Origin: VAZQ01 sp963712565
GTDB taxonomy: Bacteria; Pseudomonadota; Alphaproteobacteria; Rhizobiales; Xanthobacteraceae
Direction: 5' to 3'
DNA: 64,000 nt
Assembly: GCA_963712565.1 (NCBI GenBank)
Contig: CAVQIP010000037.1
Span: forward strand, 248,001 to 312,000
Position 1 is the first letter of the stretch, and each line of letters begins with the position of its first letter. Positions 1 through 8,618 of this stretch are shown here, piece after piece. Made by a program: the position numbers and the translations under genes. A model generated the notes under the pieces. The model searched no databases. It was not told where the DNA came from and was given only the letters and a program-made list of their open reading frames with translations.

Positions 1-323
1 CCGGCAGCCTGACGCTCCTCGACCGCAAGCGGCTCGAGCTCGCCCGCGCGCTGGCCACGGAGCCGCGCCTGCTCCTCCTCGACGAGGTCGCCGGCGGGCT
101 GACCGAGCACGAATGCACGGCGCTGGTCGATCTGATCAGGGACATTCGCCGCAGCGGAATCTCGATCATCTGGATCGAACATGTCGTCCATGCGTTGATC
201 GCGATCGTCGATCGTCTGGTCGTCCTGCACGGCGGCGGCTTCATCGGGGAGGGCGACCCGAAGACCGTGATCAAGTCGCCGGCGGTGCGCGAAATCTATA
301 TGGGAATCCCCGCCGATGCCTGA
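1..323 (+). CDS. livG: LivG-type branched-chain ABC transporter ATPase (3' part only)
   Basis: The gene is cut by the window edge; the reading frame is open from base 3 to a TGA at 321-323. The visible part begins just after the signature region and shows a Walker B segment (LLLLDEVAGGL), the switch His (IEHVVHAL) and the LivG-type ending GDPKTVIKSPAVREIYMG. It would be a cytoplasmic ATPase subunit powering import of amino acids or other carboxylates. The next gene overlaps its stop (ATG at 316), so the two are translationally coupled and start a plus-strand operon. The substrate cannot be read from this fragment. Confidence 0.85.
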   Translation, partial: GSLTLLDRKRLELARALATEPRLLLLDEVAGGLTEHECTALVDLIRDIRRSGISIIWIEHVVHALIAIVDRLVVLHGGGFIGEGDPKTVIKSPAVREIYMGIPADA

Positions 324-1021
324 GCCGCTGCTCGACGTGCGCGCCCTCGATGCCTTCTACGGCGACTTCCAGGCGCTGTTCGGCGTTTCGCTCAAGGTGA
401 ACGCCCGGCGAGGTCGTCGCGGTGATCGGCGCGAACGGCGCCGGTAAATCGACGCTGCTCGCATGCATCGCCGGCGCCATCAAGTCCCGCCGCGATGCCA
501 TCTGCTTCGCGGGCGAGCCGATCGGCGATCAGCCCGCCCACGCGGTGGTGGCGCGCGGCATCGCGCTCGTCCCTGAAGGGCGCCGACTCTTTCCGTCGCT
601 GTCGGTGGAGGAGAACCTGATCATCGGCGGGCAGCTCGGCCGGCCAGGACCGTGGAACCTGGCGCGAATTTACCAGCTGTTCCCGGTGCTGGCCGAGCGT
701 CGCCACGTGCCGAGCACCGCGCTGTCCGGCGGCCAGCAGCAGATGGTCGCCATCGGGCGCGCGCTGATGTCGAATCCGAAGCTCCTCCTGTGCGACGAAA
801 TCAGTCTCGGGCTGGCGCCGATCGTCGTGCACGAGGTCTATGCCCGGTTGCCGTCGATCGTCGCCGAGGGCAGCTCGCTCGTCATCGTGGAGCAGGACAT
901 CGTGCAGGCGCTCAAGGTCGCGAACCAAGTCTATTGCCTGCAGGAAGGTCGCGTTGCGCTCACCGGCTCCGCCGGCACGCTGACGCGCGAGGCGATCTCG
1001 GCCGCCTATTTCGGAGCATGA
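316..1021 (+). CDS. livF: LivF-type ABC transporter ATPase, frameshifted near 405
   Basis: Translation from ATG 316 gives a normal LivF start (MPEPLLDVRALDAFYGDFQ) but leaves frame after SLKVNA, where CCC at 404-406 has one C too many. Removing it restores NAGEVVAVIGANGAGKSTLL and a 234-residue protein, the usual LivF size. Walker A GANGAGKST, signature LSGGQQQ, Walker B LLLCDEISLGL and the H-loop region (here IVEQD) all follow. DEISLGL replaces the common DEPSLGL. It pairs with the upstream LivG and the permeases just downstream. The shift is either a sequence error or a recent inactivation; every motif being intact favours error. Confidence 0.85.
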
Positions 1022-1031
1022 GCTAACCGCG

Positions 1032-1898
1032 ATGGAATGGGTCAACGTCATCATCCAGGGCGTGTTGATCGGCGGGCTCTACGCCATGTTCGCCGCCGGG
1101 CTCGCGCTCATCTTCGGGGTGATGCGGCTCGTCAACATCGCGCACGGCGATCTGATCGTGCTCGCCGCCTATATCGCGCTGCTGACGACGGATACGCTCG
1201 GGCTCAACCCGCTGCTCGCCATCGTCGTCGTCGCCCCGATCATGGCGGCGATCGGTTACGCGCTCCAGCGCGGGCTGCTCAACCGCACGCTCGGCGACGA
1301 CGTCCTGCCGCCGCTGCTCGTCACCTTCGGGCTCTCCGTCATCATCCAGAACGCGCTGCTGGAAGTGTTCACCGCCGACAGCCGCCGGCTCCGCGCCGGC
1401 GCGATCGAGGTGGCGAGCTTTCCGCTGCTCGAGGGGGTGTGGATCGGCGTTCTGCCTTTGCTGCAATTCGTCGTCGCCGTTGCCGTCATCGCCGCCCTGC
1501 AGCTTCTGTTCTACCGCACCGCGCTCGGCCGCGCCTTTCGCGCGACGTCGGACGATCAGTCGGTGGCGCAATTGATGGGCCTCGACAACCGCCATATTTT
1601 TGCGCTCGCCATGGCGCTGTCGCTCGCGGTCGTCGCGATCGCCGGTGTGTTCCTCGCCGTGCGCACCAATTTCGATCCTGCGATCGGACCGGCCCGTCTG
1701 ATCTTCGGCTTCGAGGCGGTCATCATCGGCGGCCTCGGCAGCATGTGGGGCACGCTCGCGGGCGGCATCATTCTTGGCGTGTCGCAGGCGATCGGCGCGC
1801 AGATCGATCCGGGCTGGCAGCTGCTGGCCGGGCATCTCGCATTTCTGGCCATTCTGGCAGTGCGGCCGGAAGGTCTGTTCCCGAAGGTGCAGGGATGA
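1032..1898 (+). CDS. livH: LivH-type ABC transporter permease
   Basis: This 288-residue hydrophobic protein has about eight membrane segments and the LivH opening (LIGGLYAMFAAGLALIFGVM, then NIAHGDLIVLAAY). The C-terminal half carries the conserved GFEAVIIGGLGSMWGTLAGG loop that contacts the ATPases. It forms the inner-membrane channel with LivM. It starts 10 bases after livF, and its TGA overlaps the ATG of livM (ATGA at 1895-1898). Assignment to the LivH/HAAT permease family is clear; the transported compound is not. Confidence 0.93.
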   Translation: MEWVNVIIQGVLIGGLYAMFAAGLALIFGVMRLVNIAHGDLIVLAAYIALLTTDTLGLNPLLAIVVVAPIMAAIGYALQRGLLNRTLGDDVLPPLLVTFGLSVIIQNALLEVFTADSRRLRAGAIEVASFPLLEGVWIGVLPLLQFVVAVAVIAALQLLFYRTALGRAFRATSDDQSVAQLMGLDNRHIFALAMALSLAVVAIAGVFLAVRTNFDPAIGPARLIFGFEAVIIGGLGSMWGTLAGGIILGVSQAIGAQIDPGWQLLAGHLAFLAILAVRPEGLFPKVQG

Positions 1899-2920
1899 TC
1901 GCGTCCTTCCGCGTCGAGCATGCCACCCGCTCGAGCCATATCGGCACGACCGTGTTCGCTGTCGCGTTCGTGCTGCTCGCCGCCGCGCCGGCCTGGGGCG
2001 GGCGCGACGATCTGCGGCTGCTATCGGAAATCTACGCCTATGTCGCGCTCGCGAGCCTGTGGAACCTGCTCGCGGGCTACGCCGGGTTGGTCTCGGTCGG
2101 ACAGCAGGCCTATGTCGGGCTCGGCGGCTACGTGCTGTTCGCCTCGACCATTCTGGCCGGCATTCACCCCTTCCTTGCCGTGCCGGTGGCGGGCGCGATC
2201 GCCGCCGTGGTCGCGCTGCCGGTCGCCGGCCTGATGTTTCGGCTGCGCGGCCACTACTTTGCCATCGGCACCTGGGTCGTGGCCGAGGTGTTCCGGCTGA
2301 TCTCCTCGCAGATTTCTGCGCTTGGCGGCGGCTCCGGCATCAGCCTGCCGGCCGGGATCGTGACCGCGATGGCGTCGAGCCGGCAAATGCGGGAATTCCT
2401 GATCTATTGGGTGGCGCTGGCCCTGGTCGTGGTCGTGCTCGTCGCCATCGTGCTGTTGTTGCGCTCGCGTTACGGCCTTGCGCTCACCGCGATCCGCGAC
2501 AACGAACTGGCGGCGCGCTCGAACGGCGTCGACGTCAGAAGCACCAAGCTCGTGGTCTACGTCTTGACCGCCTTCGGGACGGCGATGATCGGCGCGCTGA
2601 TCTTTCTGCAGAAGCTGCGGATCTCCCCGGACACCGCGTTCAGCGTCAACGACTGGACCGCCTTCGTCATCTTCATCACGGTGATCGGCGGCATCGGGCG
2701 GGTGGAGGGACCGATCATCGGCACCATCGTGTTCTTCGTGCTGCGGCAGACGCTGGCCGATCTCGGCAGCCTCTATCTCCTGATGCTCGGCGCCGTCGCC
2801 ATCGCGGTGATGCTGTTGGCGCCGAAGGGTCTCTGGGGCTTTGTCGTCGAGCGTTTCGGCTGGCAGCTTTTGCCGCTGGAACGGCGCTTGCGCTTTAGCG
2901 CGGATGCCCGCACAACCTAA
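1895..2920 (+). CDS. livM: LivM-type ABC transporter permease
   Basis: The 341-residue multi-pass protein shows the LivM signature near residues 50-75 (WNLLAGYAGLVSVGQQAYVGLGGY), the RLRGHYFAIGTWVVAEVF segment and the TAIRDNELAARSNGVDV coupling helix, followed by VIGGIGRVEGPIIG. The ATG at 1895 overlaps the livH stop, so that start is preferred over an upstream opening in the same frame that lies inside livH. It is the second permease of the transporter. No periplasmic binding protein of the liv class follows it here, so that subunit is either upstream of the window or elsewhere. Confidence 0.93.
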   Translation: MIASFRVEHATRSSHIGTTVFAVAFVLLAAAPAWGGRDDLRLLSEIYAYVALASLWNLLAGYAGLVSVGQQAYVGLGGYVLFASTILAGIHPFLAVPVAGAIAAVVALPVAGLMFRLRGHYFAIGTWVVAEVFRLISSQISALGGGSGISLPAGIVTAMASSRQMREFLIYWVALALVVVVLVAIVLLLRSRYGLALTAIRDNELAARSNGVDVRSTKLVVYVLTAFGTAMIGALIFLQKLRISPDTAFSVNDWTAFVIFITVIGGIGRVEGPIIGTIVFFVLRQTLADLGSLYLLMLGAVAIAVMLLAPKGLWGFVVERFGWQLLPLERRLRFSADARTT

Positions 2921-2960
2921 TCCCTGAGAGCGATCGATCCGCGCATAGCTGGAGAGAAAA

Positions 2961-3899
2961 ATGGCTGCCAAATCCGACAAGGTCATCATCACCTGCGCCG
3001 TCACCGGCGCCATTCACACGCCGACCATGTCGGAGGCCTTGCCGATTACCCCCGACCAGATCGCCGGGCAGGCCATCGCCGCGGCCGAGGCCGGCGCCGC
3101 CATCCTGCACCTGCATGCGCGCAATCCTCAGGACGGCCGCCCGACCGGCGATCCCGCGGTGTTCATGCAGTTCCTGCCGCGCATCAAGCAGGCGACCGAC
3201 GCCGTCATCAACATCACCACCGGCGGATCGCCGACGATGCCGGTCGAGGAGCGGCTCGCGGGGGTGATGAAGTTCTCGCCGGAAATGTGCTCGCTCAACA
3301 TGGGCTCGATGAATTTCGCGCTCTATCCCATGGTCGCCCGCTACAAGACCTGGAAGCACGACTGGGAGGAGCCGTATCTGCTCGGGACCAATCAGACCAT
3401 CTTCCGCAACACCTTCGCCGATATCGAGAAGATCTCGAAGCTGATGGGCGAGGGGCACGGCACCAAGTTCGAGCACGAATGCTACGACGTCGGGCATCTC
3501 TACAATCTCGCCCACGGCGTCGACAAAGGCTGGTTCAAGCCGCCGATCTTCCTGCAGTTGATCTTCGGCATCCTCGGCGGCATCGGGGCCGACATGGAAA
3601 ACCTGCTGTTCATGAAACGCACCGCCGACAAGCTGTTCGGCGACGACTATCAATGGTCGGTCCTCGGCGCCGGCCGCCACCAGATGCCGTTCGCCACCCA
3701 GGCGGTGATGATGGGCGGCAACGTGCGCGTCGGGCTCGAGGACAGCCTGTTCATCGGCCGCGGCCAGCTGGCCAAGAGCAACGCCGAGCAGGTCGCGAAG
3801 ACGCGGCGCCTGATCGAGGAGCTGGGCTACCAGGTCGCCACGCCGAAGGAGGCGCGCGAAATGTTGGGCCTGAAGGGCCCGGATCGAACGAAGTTCTAG
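2961..3899 (+). CDS. beta-keto acid cleavage enzyme (BKACE, DUF849; 3-keto-5-aminohexanoate cleavage family)
   Basis: This 312-residue TIM-barrel protein has the BKACE zinc motif LHLHARNPQDGRPTGDP near residue 50 and the family stretch NITTGGSPTMPVEERL. Family members condense a beta-keto acid with acetyl-CoA, giving acetoacetate and a new CoA ester; substrates differ by subfamily. The ATG at 2961 follows GGAGAGAAAA, a good ribosome site. It sits 40 bases after livM in the same direction, so a beta-keto acid derived from the imported compound is a reasonable substrate. The exact keto acid cannot be inferred from sequence alone. Confidence 0.9.
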   Translation: MAAKSDKVIITCAVTGAIHTPTMSEALPITPDQIAGQAIAAAEAGAAILHLHARNPQDGRPTGDPAVFMQFLPRIKQATDAVINITTGGSPTMPVEERLAGVMKFSPEMCSLNMGSMNFALYPMVARYKTWKHDWEEPYLLGTNQTIFRNTFADIEKISKLMGEGHGTKFEHECYDVGHLYNLAHGVDKGWFKPPIFLQLIFGILGGIGADMENLLFMKRTADKLFGDDYQWSVLGAGRHQMPFATQAVMMGGNVRVGLEDSLFIGRGQLAKSNAEQVAKTRRLIEELGYQVATPKEAREMLGLKGPDRTKF

Positions 3900-3927
3900 C
3901 CGTTGGAATGCCGCGATGACCACTCGG

Positions 3928-4042
3928 TTGTCATCGCCCGCGCAGGCGGGCGATCCGGTAATCGCTGGGCGACGTGCAAAGCACGGTCGTGTCCCCTTCG
4001 TGTATCGGTGTTTACTGGATGCCCGCTTACGCGGGCATGACC
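3928..4042. repeat. paired palindromic intergenic repeat, class B (copy 1)
   Basis: Two hairpins flank about 60 bases of spacer. The first stem is CATCGCCCGCGCAGGCGGGCGAT (3932-3954, slightly imperfect) and the second is ATGCCCGCTTACGCGGGCAT (4019-4038). The block GTGTTTACTGGATGCCCGC also occurs in the copy at 38918-39032, and related hairpins lie at 33836-33955 and 19586-19675. It separates the BKACE gene from the next gene, where it may also affect read-through. Confidence 0.8.
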
Positions 4043-4072
4043 ACTGTTGCTGCTGAAACAAGGTGGTGCTCG

Positions 4073-5085
4073 ATGCCCAACGACACGATCGTCGACATCT
4101 ATTGTCACATCATCCCGGAGAAGTTCTTCCAGGAGATGAATCGCATCGCGCCGCGGCTGGGCAACATCGCGGCGCGGCTGCGCGGGGTCAAAAAGCTGTT
4201 CGATCTCGACGAGCGCTTCCGCGAGATGGACCAGTTCGGCGAATACCGCCAAATCGTCTCGCTGCCGAATCCGCCGATCGAAGACCTTGCCGTGGGCACG
4301 GTGGGCCTCGACCTGGCGCGCATCGGCAACGATGCCATGGCGGAACTGTGCGCGCGCCATCCCAAACGCTTTCCCACCTTCGTCGCGGCGGTGTCGATGA
4401 CCGACGTGGAGGGCTCGGTCACGGAGGCTCGGCGCGCGGTGAAGGATCTCGGCGCCGGCGGCATCCAGATCTTCACCAGCGTGGCCGGCCGGCCGCTCGA
4501 CGAGGCGGCCTTCGAGCCGATTTTCGCGACCATGGCGGAGCTCGATCTGCCCGATCTGGCTGCATCCGGCGCGCACCGCGAGCATGCCGGATTACCCGGC
4601 GGAGCAGAAGTCGCGGTACGAGATGTGGTGGTGTTTCGGCTGGCCTTACGACACCTCGGTGGCGATGGTGCGGATGGTGTTCTGCGGCTTGCTCGACCGC
4701 TATCCCAAGCTCAAGATCATCACCCATCATCTCGGCGGGATGATCCCGTACTATGATGGCCGCATCGGCCCGGGCCTGCAGGTGCTGGGCAGCCGCACCA
4801 GCGACGAGGACTATTCGAAGGTGCTGCCGTCGCTCAAGCGGCCGCACCTCGGACTATCTGCACGATTTCTACGGCGATACCGCGCTGTTCGGCGGCGGCA
4901 TCCAGGCGGTGCGCTGCGGACTCGAGTTCTTCGGCTCGGATCACGTGGTGTTCGCGACCGACACGCCGCTGGGACCGATCGCGCCGACGATCGATACGAT
5001 CAGGCGACTCGACATCGCGGAGGAGGACCGGCGCAAGATATTCGTCGGAAATGCCGAGACGCTGTTGAAGAGAAAGCTGTCCTGA
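4073..5085 (+). CDS. ACMSD-like amidohydrolase (PF04909), two frameshifts
   Basis: After removing one extra base near 4553 and one near 4851 the frame gives a 336-residue amidohydrolase-2 protein: an LDLPIWLHPARTASMPDYP segment, then KIITHHLGGMIPYYDGRI, then VVFATDTPLGP and a final GNAETLLKRKL. Members are metal-dependent decarboxylases or hydrolases of cyclic and carboxylated substrates. The first metal site reads DIYCHIIP, so the first His of the usual HxH is Tyr. ATG 4073 follows AAGGTGG. A repeat separates it from the BKACE gene, but strand and theme suggest a shared pathway. Both shifts are +1 next to C or G pairs. Confidence 0.82.
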
Positions 5086-5099
5086 ACGGGAGACAAGCC

Positions 5100-6065
5100 A
5101 TGCCGATGAAGTTGCGTTGCTTCGCCGCCGCCGCGATGCTCTTGCTTGCCGCGGGCGGTGGCATGCTTGTGCCGCCGGCGACCGCCGCCGAGAAGCTTCG
5201 GGTCGGCAAGGCGGTGCCCGAGGCGTTCTCGTTCGTGCCCCTCGACATCGGCATACGCAAAGGATTTTTCGCCAAGAACGGGCTTGAGATCGAGTCGATC
5301 GCGTTTGCCGGCGACGCCCGCATGCAGCAGGCAATGGCGTCGGACAGCCTCGACATCGCGCTCGGCTCCGGCCCGGCGATGGCGTTCATCGTCAAGGGCG
5401 CGCCGATCAAGGCGGTCGCCGCCATGGCGGGGCCGCCGCTGTTGCTGGCCATCGTGGTGCGGCCCGATGGCCCGAAGACCGCCGCCGATCTCAAGGGCAA
5501 GAAGATCAGCGTATCGACCGCGGGCTCGCTCACCTACTGGCTGGTGAGCGAGACATCACGGCGGCAAGGATGGGGTCCCAAGGGCATCGATATCGCGCCC
5601 ATGGGCGCCATGCCGGGGCAGATCGCGGCGATGAAGCGCGGCGACATCGACGGCGCGATCATGGATATCGGCAATGCCTTCGAACTCGAAAAGCGGGGAG
5701 AAGGCCGCATCCTCGTGCGTTTCGTCGATATCAAGGACTTCCACATCCACGTGATCTTTGCCACCGACAAGCTCATCGCCGACCGTCCGGAGGCTCTGCG
5801 CGGTTTCCTCAAGGGATGGTTTGAAACCATCGCGTTCATGCGCAAGAACAAGGCAGAGACGGTGGCAATCGCCAAGGAAGTCACCAACAAAGATGAGGCG
5901 ATCACGTCGCGTGTCTATGACGAATTGATGCCGATGTTCTCCGATGACGGAAAATTCAATCCCGGTGCGCTGATCACGCTCGCCAAATCATACGTGGAGC
6001 TGCAGCTTCTGCCGGAGGAGCCGGATATGAAGAAGCTCTATAGCGAGGCGTTTTTGCCGAATTGA
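5100..6065 (+). CDS. NitT/TauT-type ABC transporter substrate-binding protein
   Basis: This 321-residue secreted protein has a Sec signal peptide (residues 1-30, ending PPATAAEKLRV) and the SsuA/NMT1-like fold: EAFSFVPLDIGIRKGFFAKNG, GDARMQQAMASDSLDIALGSG and DLKGKKISVSTAGSLTYW. ATG 5100 follows GGGAGACAAGCC. It would bind a substrate in the periplasm for an ABC importer. No partner permease or ATPase lies next to it. It is closely similar along its length to the protein at 13233-14435, whose operon does encode such an importer, so the two may share that transporter. Confidence 0.88.
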   Translation: MPMKLRCFAAAAMLLLAAGGGMLVPPATAAEKLRVGKAVPEAFSFVPLDIGIRKGFFAKNGLEIESIAFAGDARMQQAMASDSLDIALGSGPAMAFIVKGAPIKAVAAMAGPPLLLAIVVRPDGPKTAADLKGKKISVSTAGSLTYWLVSETSRRQGWGPKGIDIAPMGAMPGQIAAMKRGDIDGAIMDIGNAFELEKRGEGRILVRFVDIKDFHIHVIFATDKLIADRPEALRGFLKGWFETIAFMRKNKAETVAIAKEVTNKDEAITSRVYDELMPMFSDDGKFNPGALITLAKSYVELQLLPEEPDMKKLYSEAFLPN

Positions 6066-6126
6066 TGGGTGTGCATCACTCGATCGGCGGCGAACTCCGT
6101 CTGCTCCGCCTCCGCAGCGGAGACAG

Positions 6127-7485
6127 CTAGCTCTGCGAGTTCGCGGCCTTCTCTTCGCAAAAATGCTCGATCTCGCTCACCAACGATGCGAGCTCGCCGC
6201 TCGCGAGCGCGTCGCTGCAGCGCGCGAGCAAGCGTTCGGCCCTTTGCGCCCCGATCCTCGGTTCGGTGACGCGCAGAAACTTCTTCTGCACCTGCGACCG
6301 ATCGAACGGGCGTCCGGGATCGCCCGGGACATGCGTCACGGTGTGCTCATGTTGCGCCGAGCCGGCGGCAACGCGCACGCGCGCCGGCCAAACGCCGGGG
6401 TAGTCGGCGAGCAAGGTGTCGTCCGGCTCGACCTTGATCTTGTCGAGGAAACCGCGCACAGCCGGCGGCAGCGCCGACGGCGCCTGCTGCAGGTCGAATG
6501 CCGTGTCGGGCGCGAGCGCCGCGACCGCCATGCAGTACTGCACGCTGGTGAGATGGGAGGCCCGATCGCCGGCAACGACCCCGTGATCGATCATTTTGTG
6601 GTGCGGCGGCAGCACGGAAACTCTGATCTCGCCCATGGCTGCGAGTGCGACGCCGCTTTCGATGATCTCCTTGAGCGCCTGGGTCGCCGCCATGGTTTGC
6701 CGCGCCGCGCACCACGGCTTGAACGAAACCTCGGTCAAGGCGATGCGCTCGCCGATGCCGTCGGCGAGCGGCGCGACGTCGGGCGTCACGCCATAGATCC
6801 CGGGAAGGAATTGACCTTCGACCAGGTGCAGATCGGACGTGAACCCCTGTTGCGCGGCAAGCGCCGCCATCAGCCCGTTGCGCGCGGCATGGCCGACAGC
6901 GAACCAGCGCGCGGTCGTGGCCGCGTTGTGATGCCCGACGCCGGGCGCCGCCAGGGTGAGCGCCAGCGCCAGCGCATTTGCGGTCTGCCGTTCGTCGAGC
7001 TTGAACAGCCGCGCGGCGACGGCAGCGATGCCGAAGGGGGCGGCGAAATAGGTCGGCCAGATGCCGCGATAAAGCGCCGCCGGCCCATTGATGGCGCGGC
7101 CGAGCCGGGTCATCGCCTCGGTGCCGGCGACGATCGCCGCGATCGCGTCGTCCGCTGCCGCCGCCATCGCCGCCGCCACGGTGAGTGCGCCGGGAATGAC
7201 GATCGCGCTCGGCGTCGTCATCGAGGGAAGATGGATATCATCGATCTCGCTCAGGCGTGCCAGCGCGCAGCGGGTGGCGAGATCGAGCGACAATGAGCCA
7301 TCTGTTGGCCCGGCCTCGCGCATTGCCGCGCGCAAGCGCAGCAGCGCCGAGCCTTCGCTGGTTTGCGTGCTTGCAACCAAGGCGCCCACGGTGTCGATGA
7401 GGTGAAGCTCGACGGTCTCGCGTACGGCATCGGAGGGAGCCTCGCGACTTGCGATGGCGCGGGCGAGCTGTTCGAGCGCGGTCAT
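6127..7485 (-). CDS. MmgE/PrpD family protein (2-methylcitrate dehydratase-like)
   Basis: The 452-residue protein follows the MmgE/PrpD pattern: ETVELHLIDTVGALVA near the start, a central all-helical domain and the C-terminal EPDDTLLADYPGVWPARVRV domain. Family members are dehydratases, decarboxylases or epimerases of substituted di- and tricarboxylates. The ATG at 7485 overlaps the stop of the preceding gene (ATGA), which fixes the start; an upstream in-frame extension is shadow sequence. It is the last gene of the minus-strand operon starting at 18423. The histidine pair usual in the domain (for example HGIELDD) is not obvious here (SEIDDIHLPS instead), so the activity is uncertain. Confidence 0.85.
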   Translation of the reverse strand: MTALEQLARAIASREAPSDAVRETVELHLIDTVGALVASTQTSEGSALLRLRAAMREAGPTDGSLSLDLATRCALARLSEIDDIHLPSMTTPSAIVIPGALTVAAAMAAAADDAIAAIVAGTEAMTRLGRAINGPAALYRGIWPTYFAAPFGIAAVAARLFKLDERQTANALALALTLAAPGVGHHNAATTARWFAVGHAARNGLMAALAAQQGFTSDLHLVEGQFLPGIYGVTPDVAPLADGIGERIALTEVSFKPWCAARQTMAATQALKEIIESGVALAAMGEIRVSVLPPHHKMIDHGVVAGDRASHLTSVQYCMAVAALAPDTAFDLQQAPSALPPAVRGFLDKIKVEPDDTLLADYPGVWPARVRVAAGSAQHEHTVTHVPGDPGRPFDRSQVQKKFLRVTEPRIGAQRAERLLARCSDALASGELASLVSEIEHFCEEKAANSQS

Positions 7486-8600
7486 TTCACCACCTGCGGG
7501 GATGACCAGAGCACGTCGTTGCCGCGCTCGTGGACCGCGACCATCGCTGACACGATGGCGTGATGGGGCTCGTCGGAGAGGCCGATCCGCAGGCTGTAGA
7601 CCCCACCGGCTTCGAAGCTGTCCTGGCATCCGGCCGCGATCAGCGGATGCTCCTCGAGCGCCAATCCGATCGAGTTGCCATGGCTGCGTGCGGTGACGGC
7701 GTGCGGTCGCAAGGGACGAACGGCCTCGATGATGCCGCGCGCAACTTCGCCGCATCGCGTGCCGGCTTGCAGCCGGCCGACGGCAGATCGCAGAACCTCG
7801 CCGCACCGCTCCGCCCACGGGTTGGGCGAGGTTGCGAGAACGGCGAACCCTTCCGCCCAGTAGCCGGACTGCCGGACCGCGACATAGACCTGCAGCGGAT
7901 CGATGGCGTGCTCGACCGGCAGGTCGAATGGCCGCAGCGTGCGTCCGCGGTCGGTGCTGAACAGCGTGCGCACGTCCTGGGCGCCGCGGCGGTTGGCGGC
8001 GCGTTCGCCGGCCAGGACCGCGGTAGTCGCGCCGACTCCGGCGTCTTGGGCACTGGCGATAGCCGCCACCGCGGCGGCCAGCGTCGCGCAGGCCTCGCGC
8101 AATGCCGCGATCTCGCGCGCGCTCTTGCAGCGCATCAGGGTGCGCAGCTCAGCGGTCTTGTCCTCGATCTCGCCTCCCAATGCCTCGCCGACCTCCCGAT
8201 GGAGCGCGTAGGGCATGGCCGCAGCGCCGATCAGCACGGGGCGGCCGCTTTGCTCCCGCGCCCATTGCGCCACCGTCTTGCCGGCATTGCGCAGCGGACG
8301 CAGGTCCTCGACGAAGGTGAGCGGCCTCGCTGCCGGCACCATGTTTGCCCCGCCGCCGACGAGGAGCTGCGGGTTGCCCGCGCGCGGTATCAGCGCCAGC
8401 GCCGCCTCGAGCTTGGGAGTGAAATTGGTGAGGTAGGCGAGCTCGGCGTGATTCACCCGGTCGCCGTAGACGATGGCGCCTGCCCGCGAAGGATCGTCGC
8501 GCCATAGCCCGGCCGCGCGCGCGCAAAATTCCTGCTTCGGCATCCGTTCGCGATCCCAGTCGGATGGCCCCACCAGCAGCGTCGGGTTCATCGTCTGCAC
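7482..8600 (-). CDS. M24-fold (pita-bread) protein lacking metal ligands
   Basis: This 372-residue protein has the creatinase/prolidase layout: a small N-terminal domain and a C-terminal pita-bread domain with SHGNSIGLALEEHPLI. The usual metal-binding Asp pair is absent (the aligned stretch is DPLQVYVAVRQSGYWAEGF), and the last Glu is also replaced. The retained His fits metal-independent creatinase-type C-N hydrolases better than aminopeptidases. GTG 8600 is chosen because TTGGAGG lies 5 bases upstream; ATG 8591 and TTG 8612 are alternatives. It lies 18 bases after the related gene at 8619 and overlaps the MmgE/PrpD gene. Confidence 0.8.
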   Translation of the reverse strand: MQTMNPTLLVGPSDWDRERMPKQEFCARAAGLWRDDPSRAGAIVYGDRVNHAELAYLTNFTPKLEAALALIPRAGNPQLLVGGGANMVPAARPLTFVEDLRPLRNAGKTVAQWAREQSGRPVLIGAAAMPYALHREVGEALGGEIEDKTAELRTLMRCKSAREIAALREACATLAAAVAAIASAQDAGVGATTAVLAGERAANRRGAQDVRTLFSTDRGRTLRPFDLPVEHAIDPLQVYVAVRQSGYWAEGFAVLATSPNPWAERCGEVLRSAVGRLQAGTRCGEVARGIIEAVRPLRPHAVTARSHGNSIGLALEEHPLIAAGCQDSFEAGGVYSLRIGLSDEPHHAIVSAMVAVHERGNDVLWSSPQVVK

Positions 8601-8618
8601 AGCGGCCTCCAATGGGTT

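Noticed and set aside
1037..2920. 627-codon frame suggesting a fusion ending in LivM
   Set aside because: The first 286 codons are an off-frame reading of livH; LivM begins at ATG 1895 with an ATGA overlap.
3974..4072. upstream extension of the amidohydrolase
   Set aside because: It lies in a palindromic repeat; ATG 4073 with AAGGTGG before it gives the normal family start.
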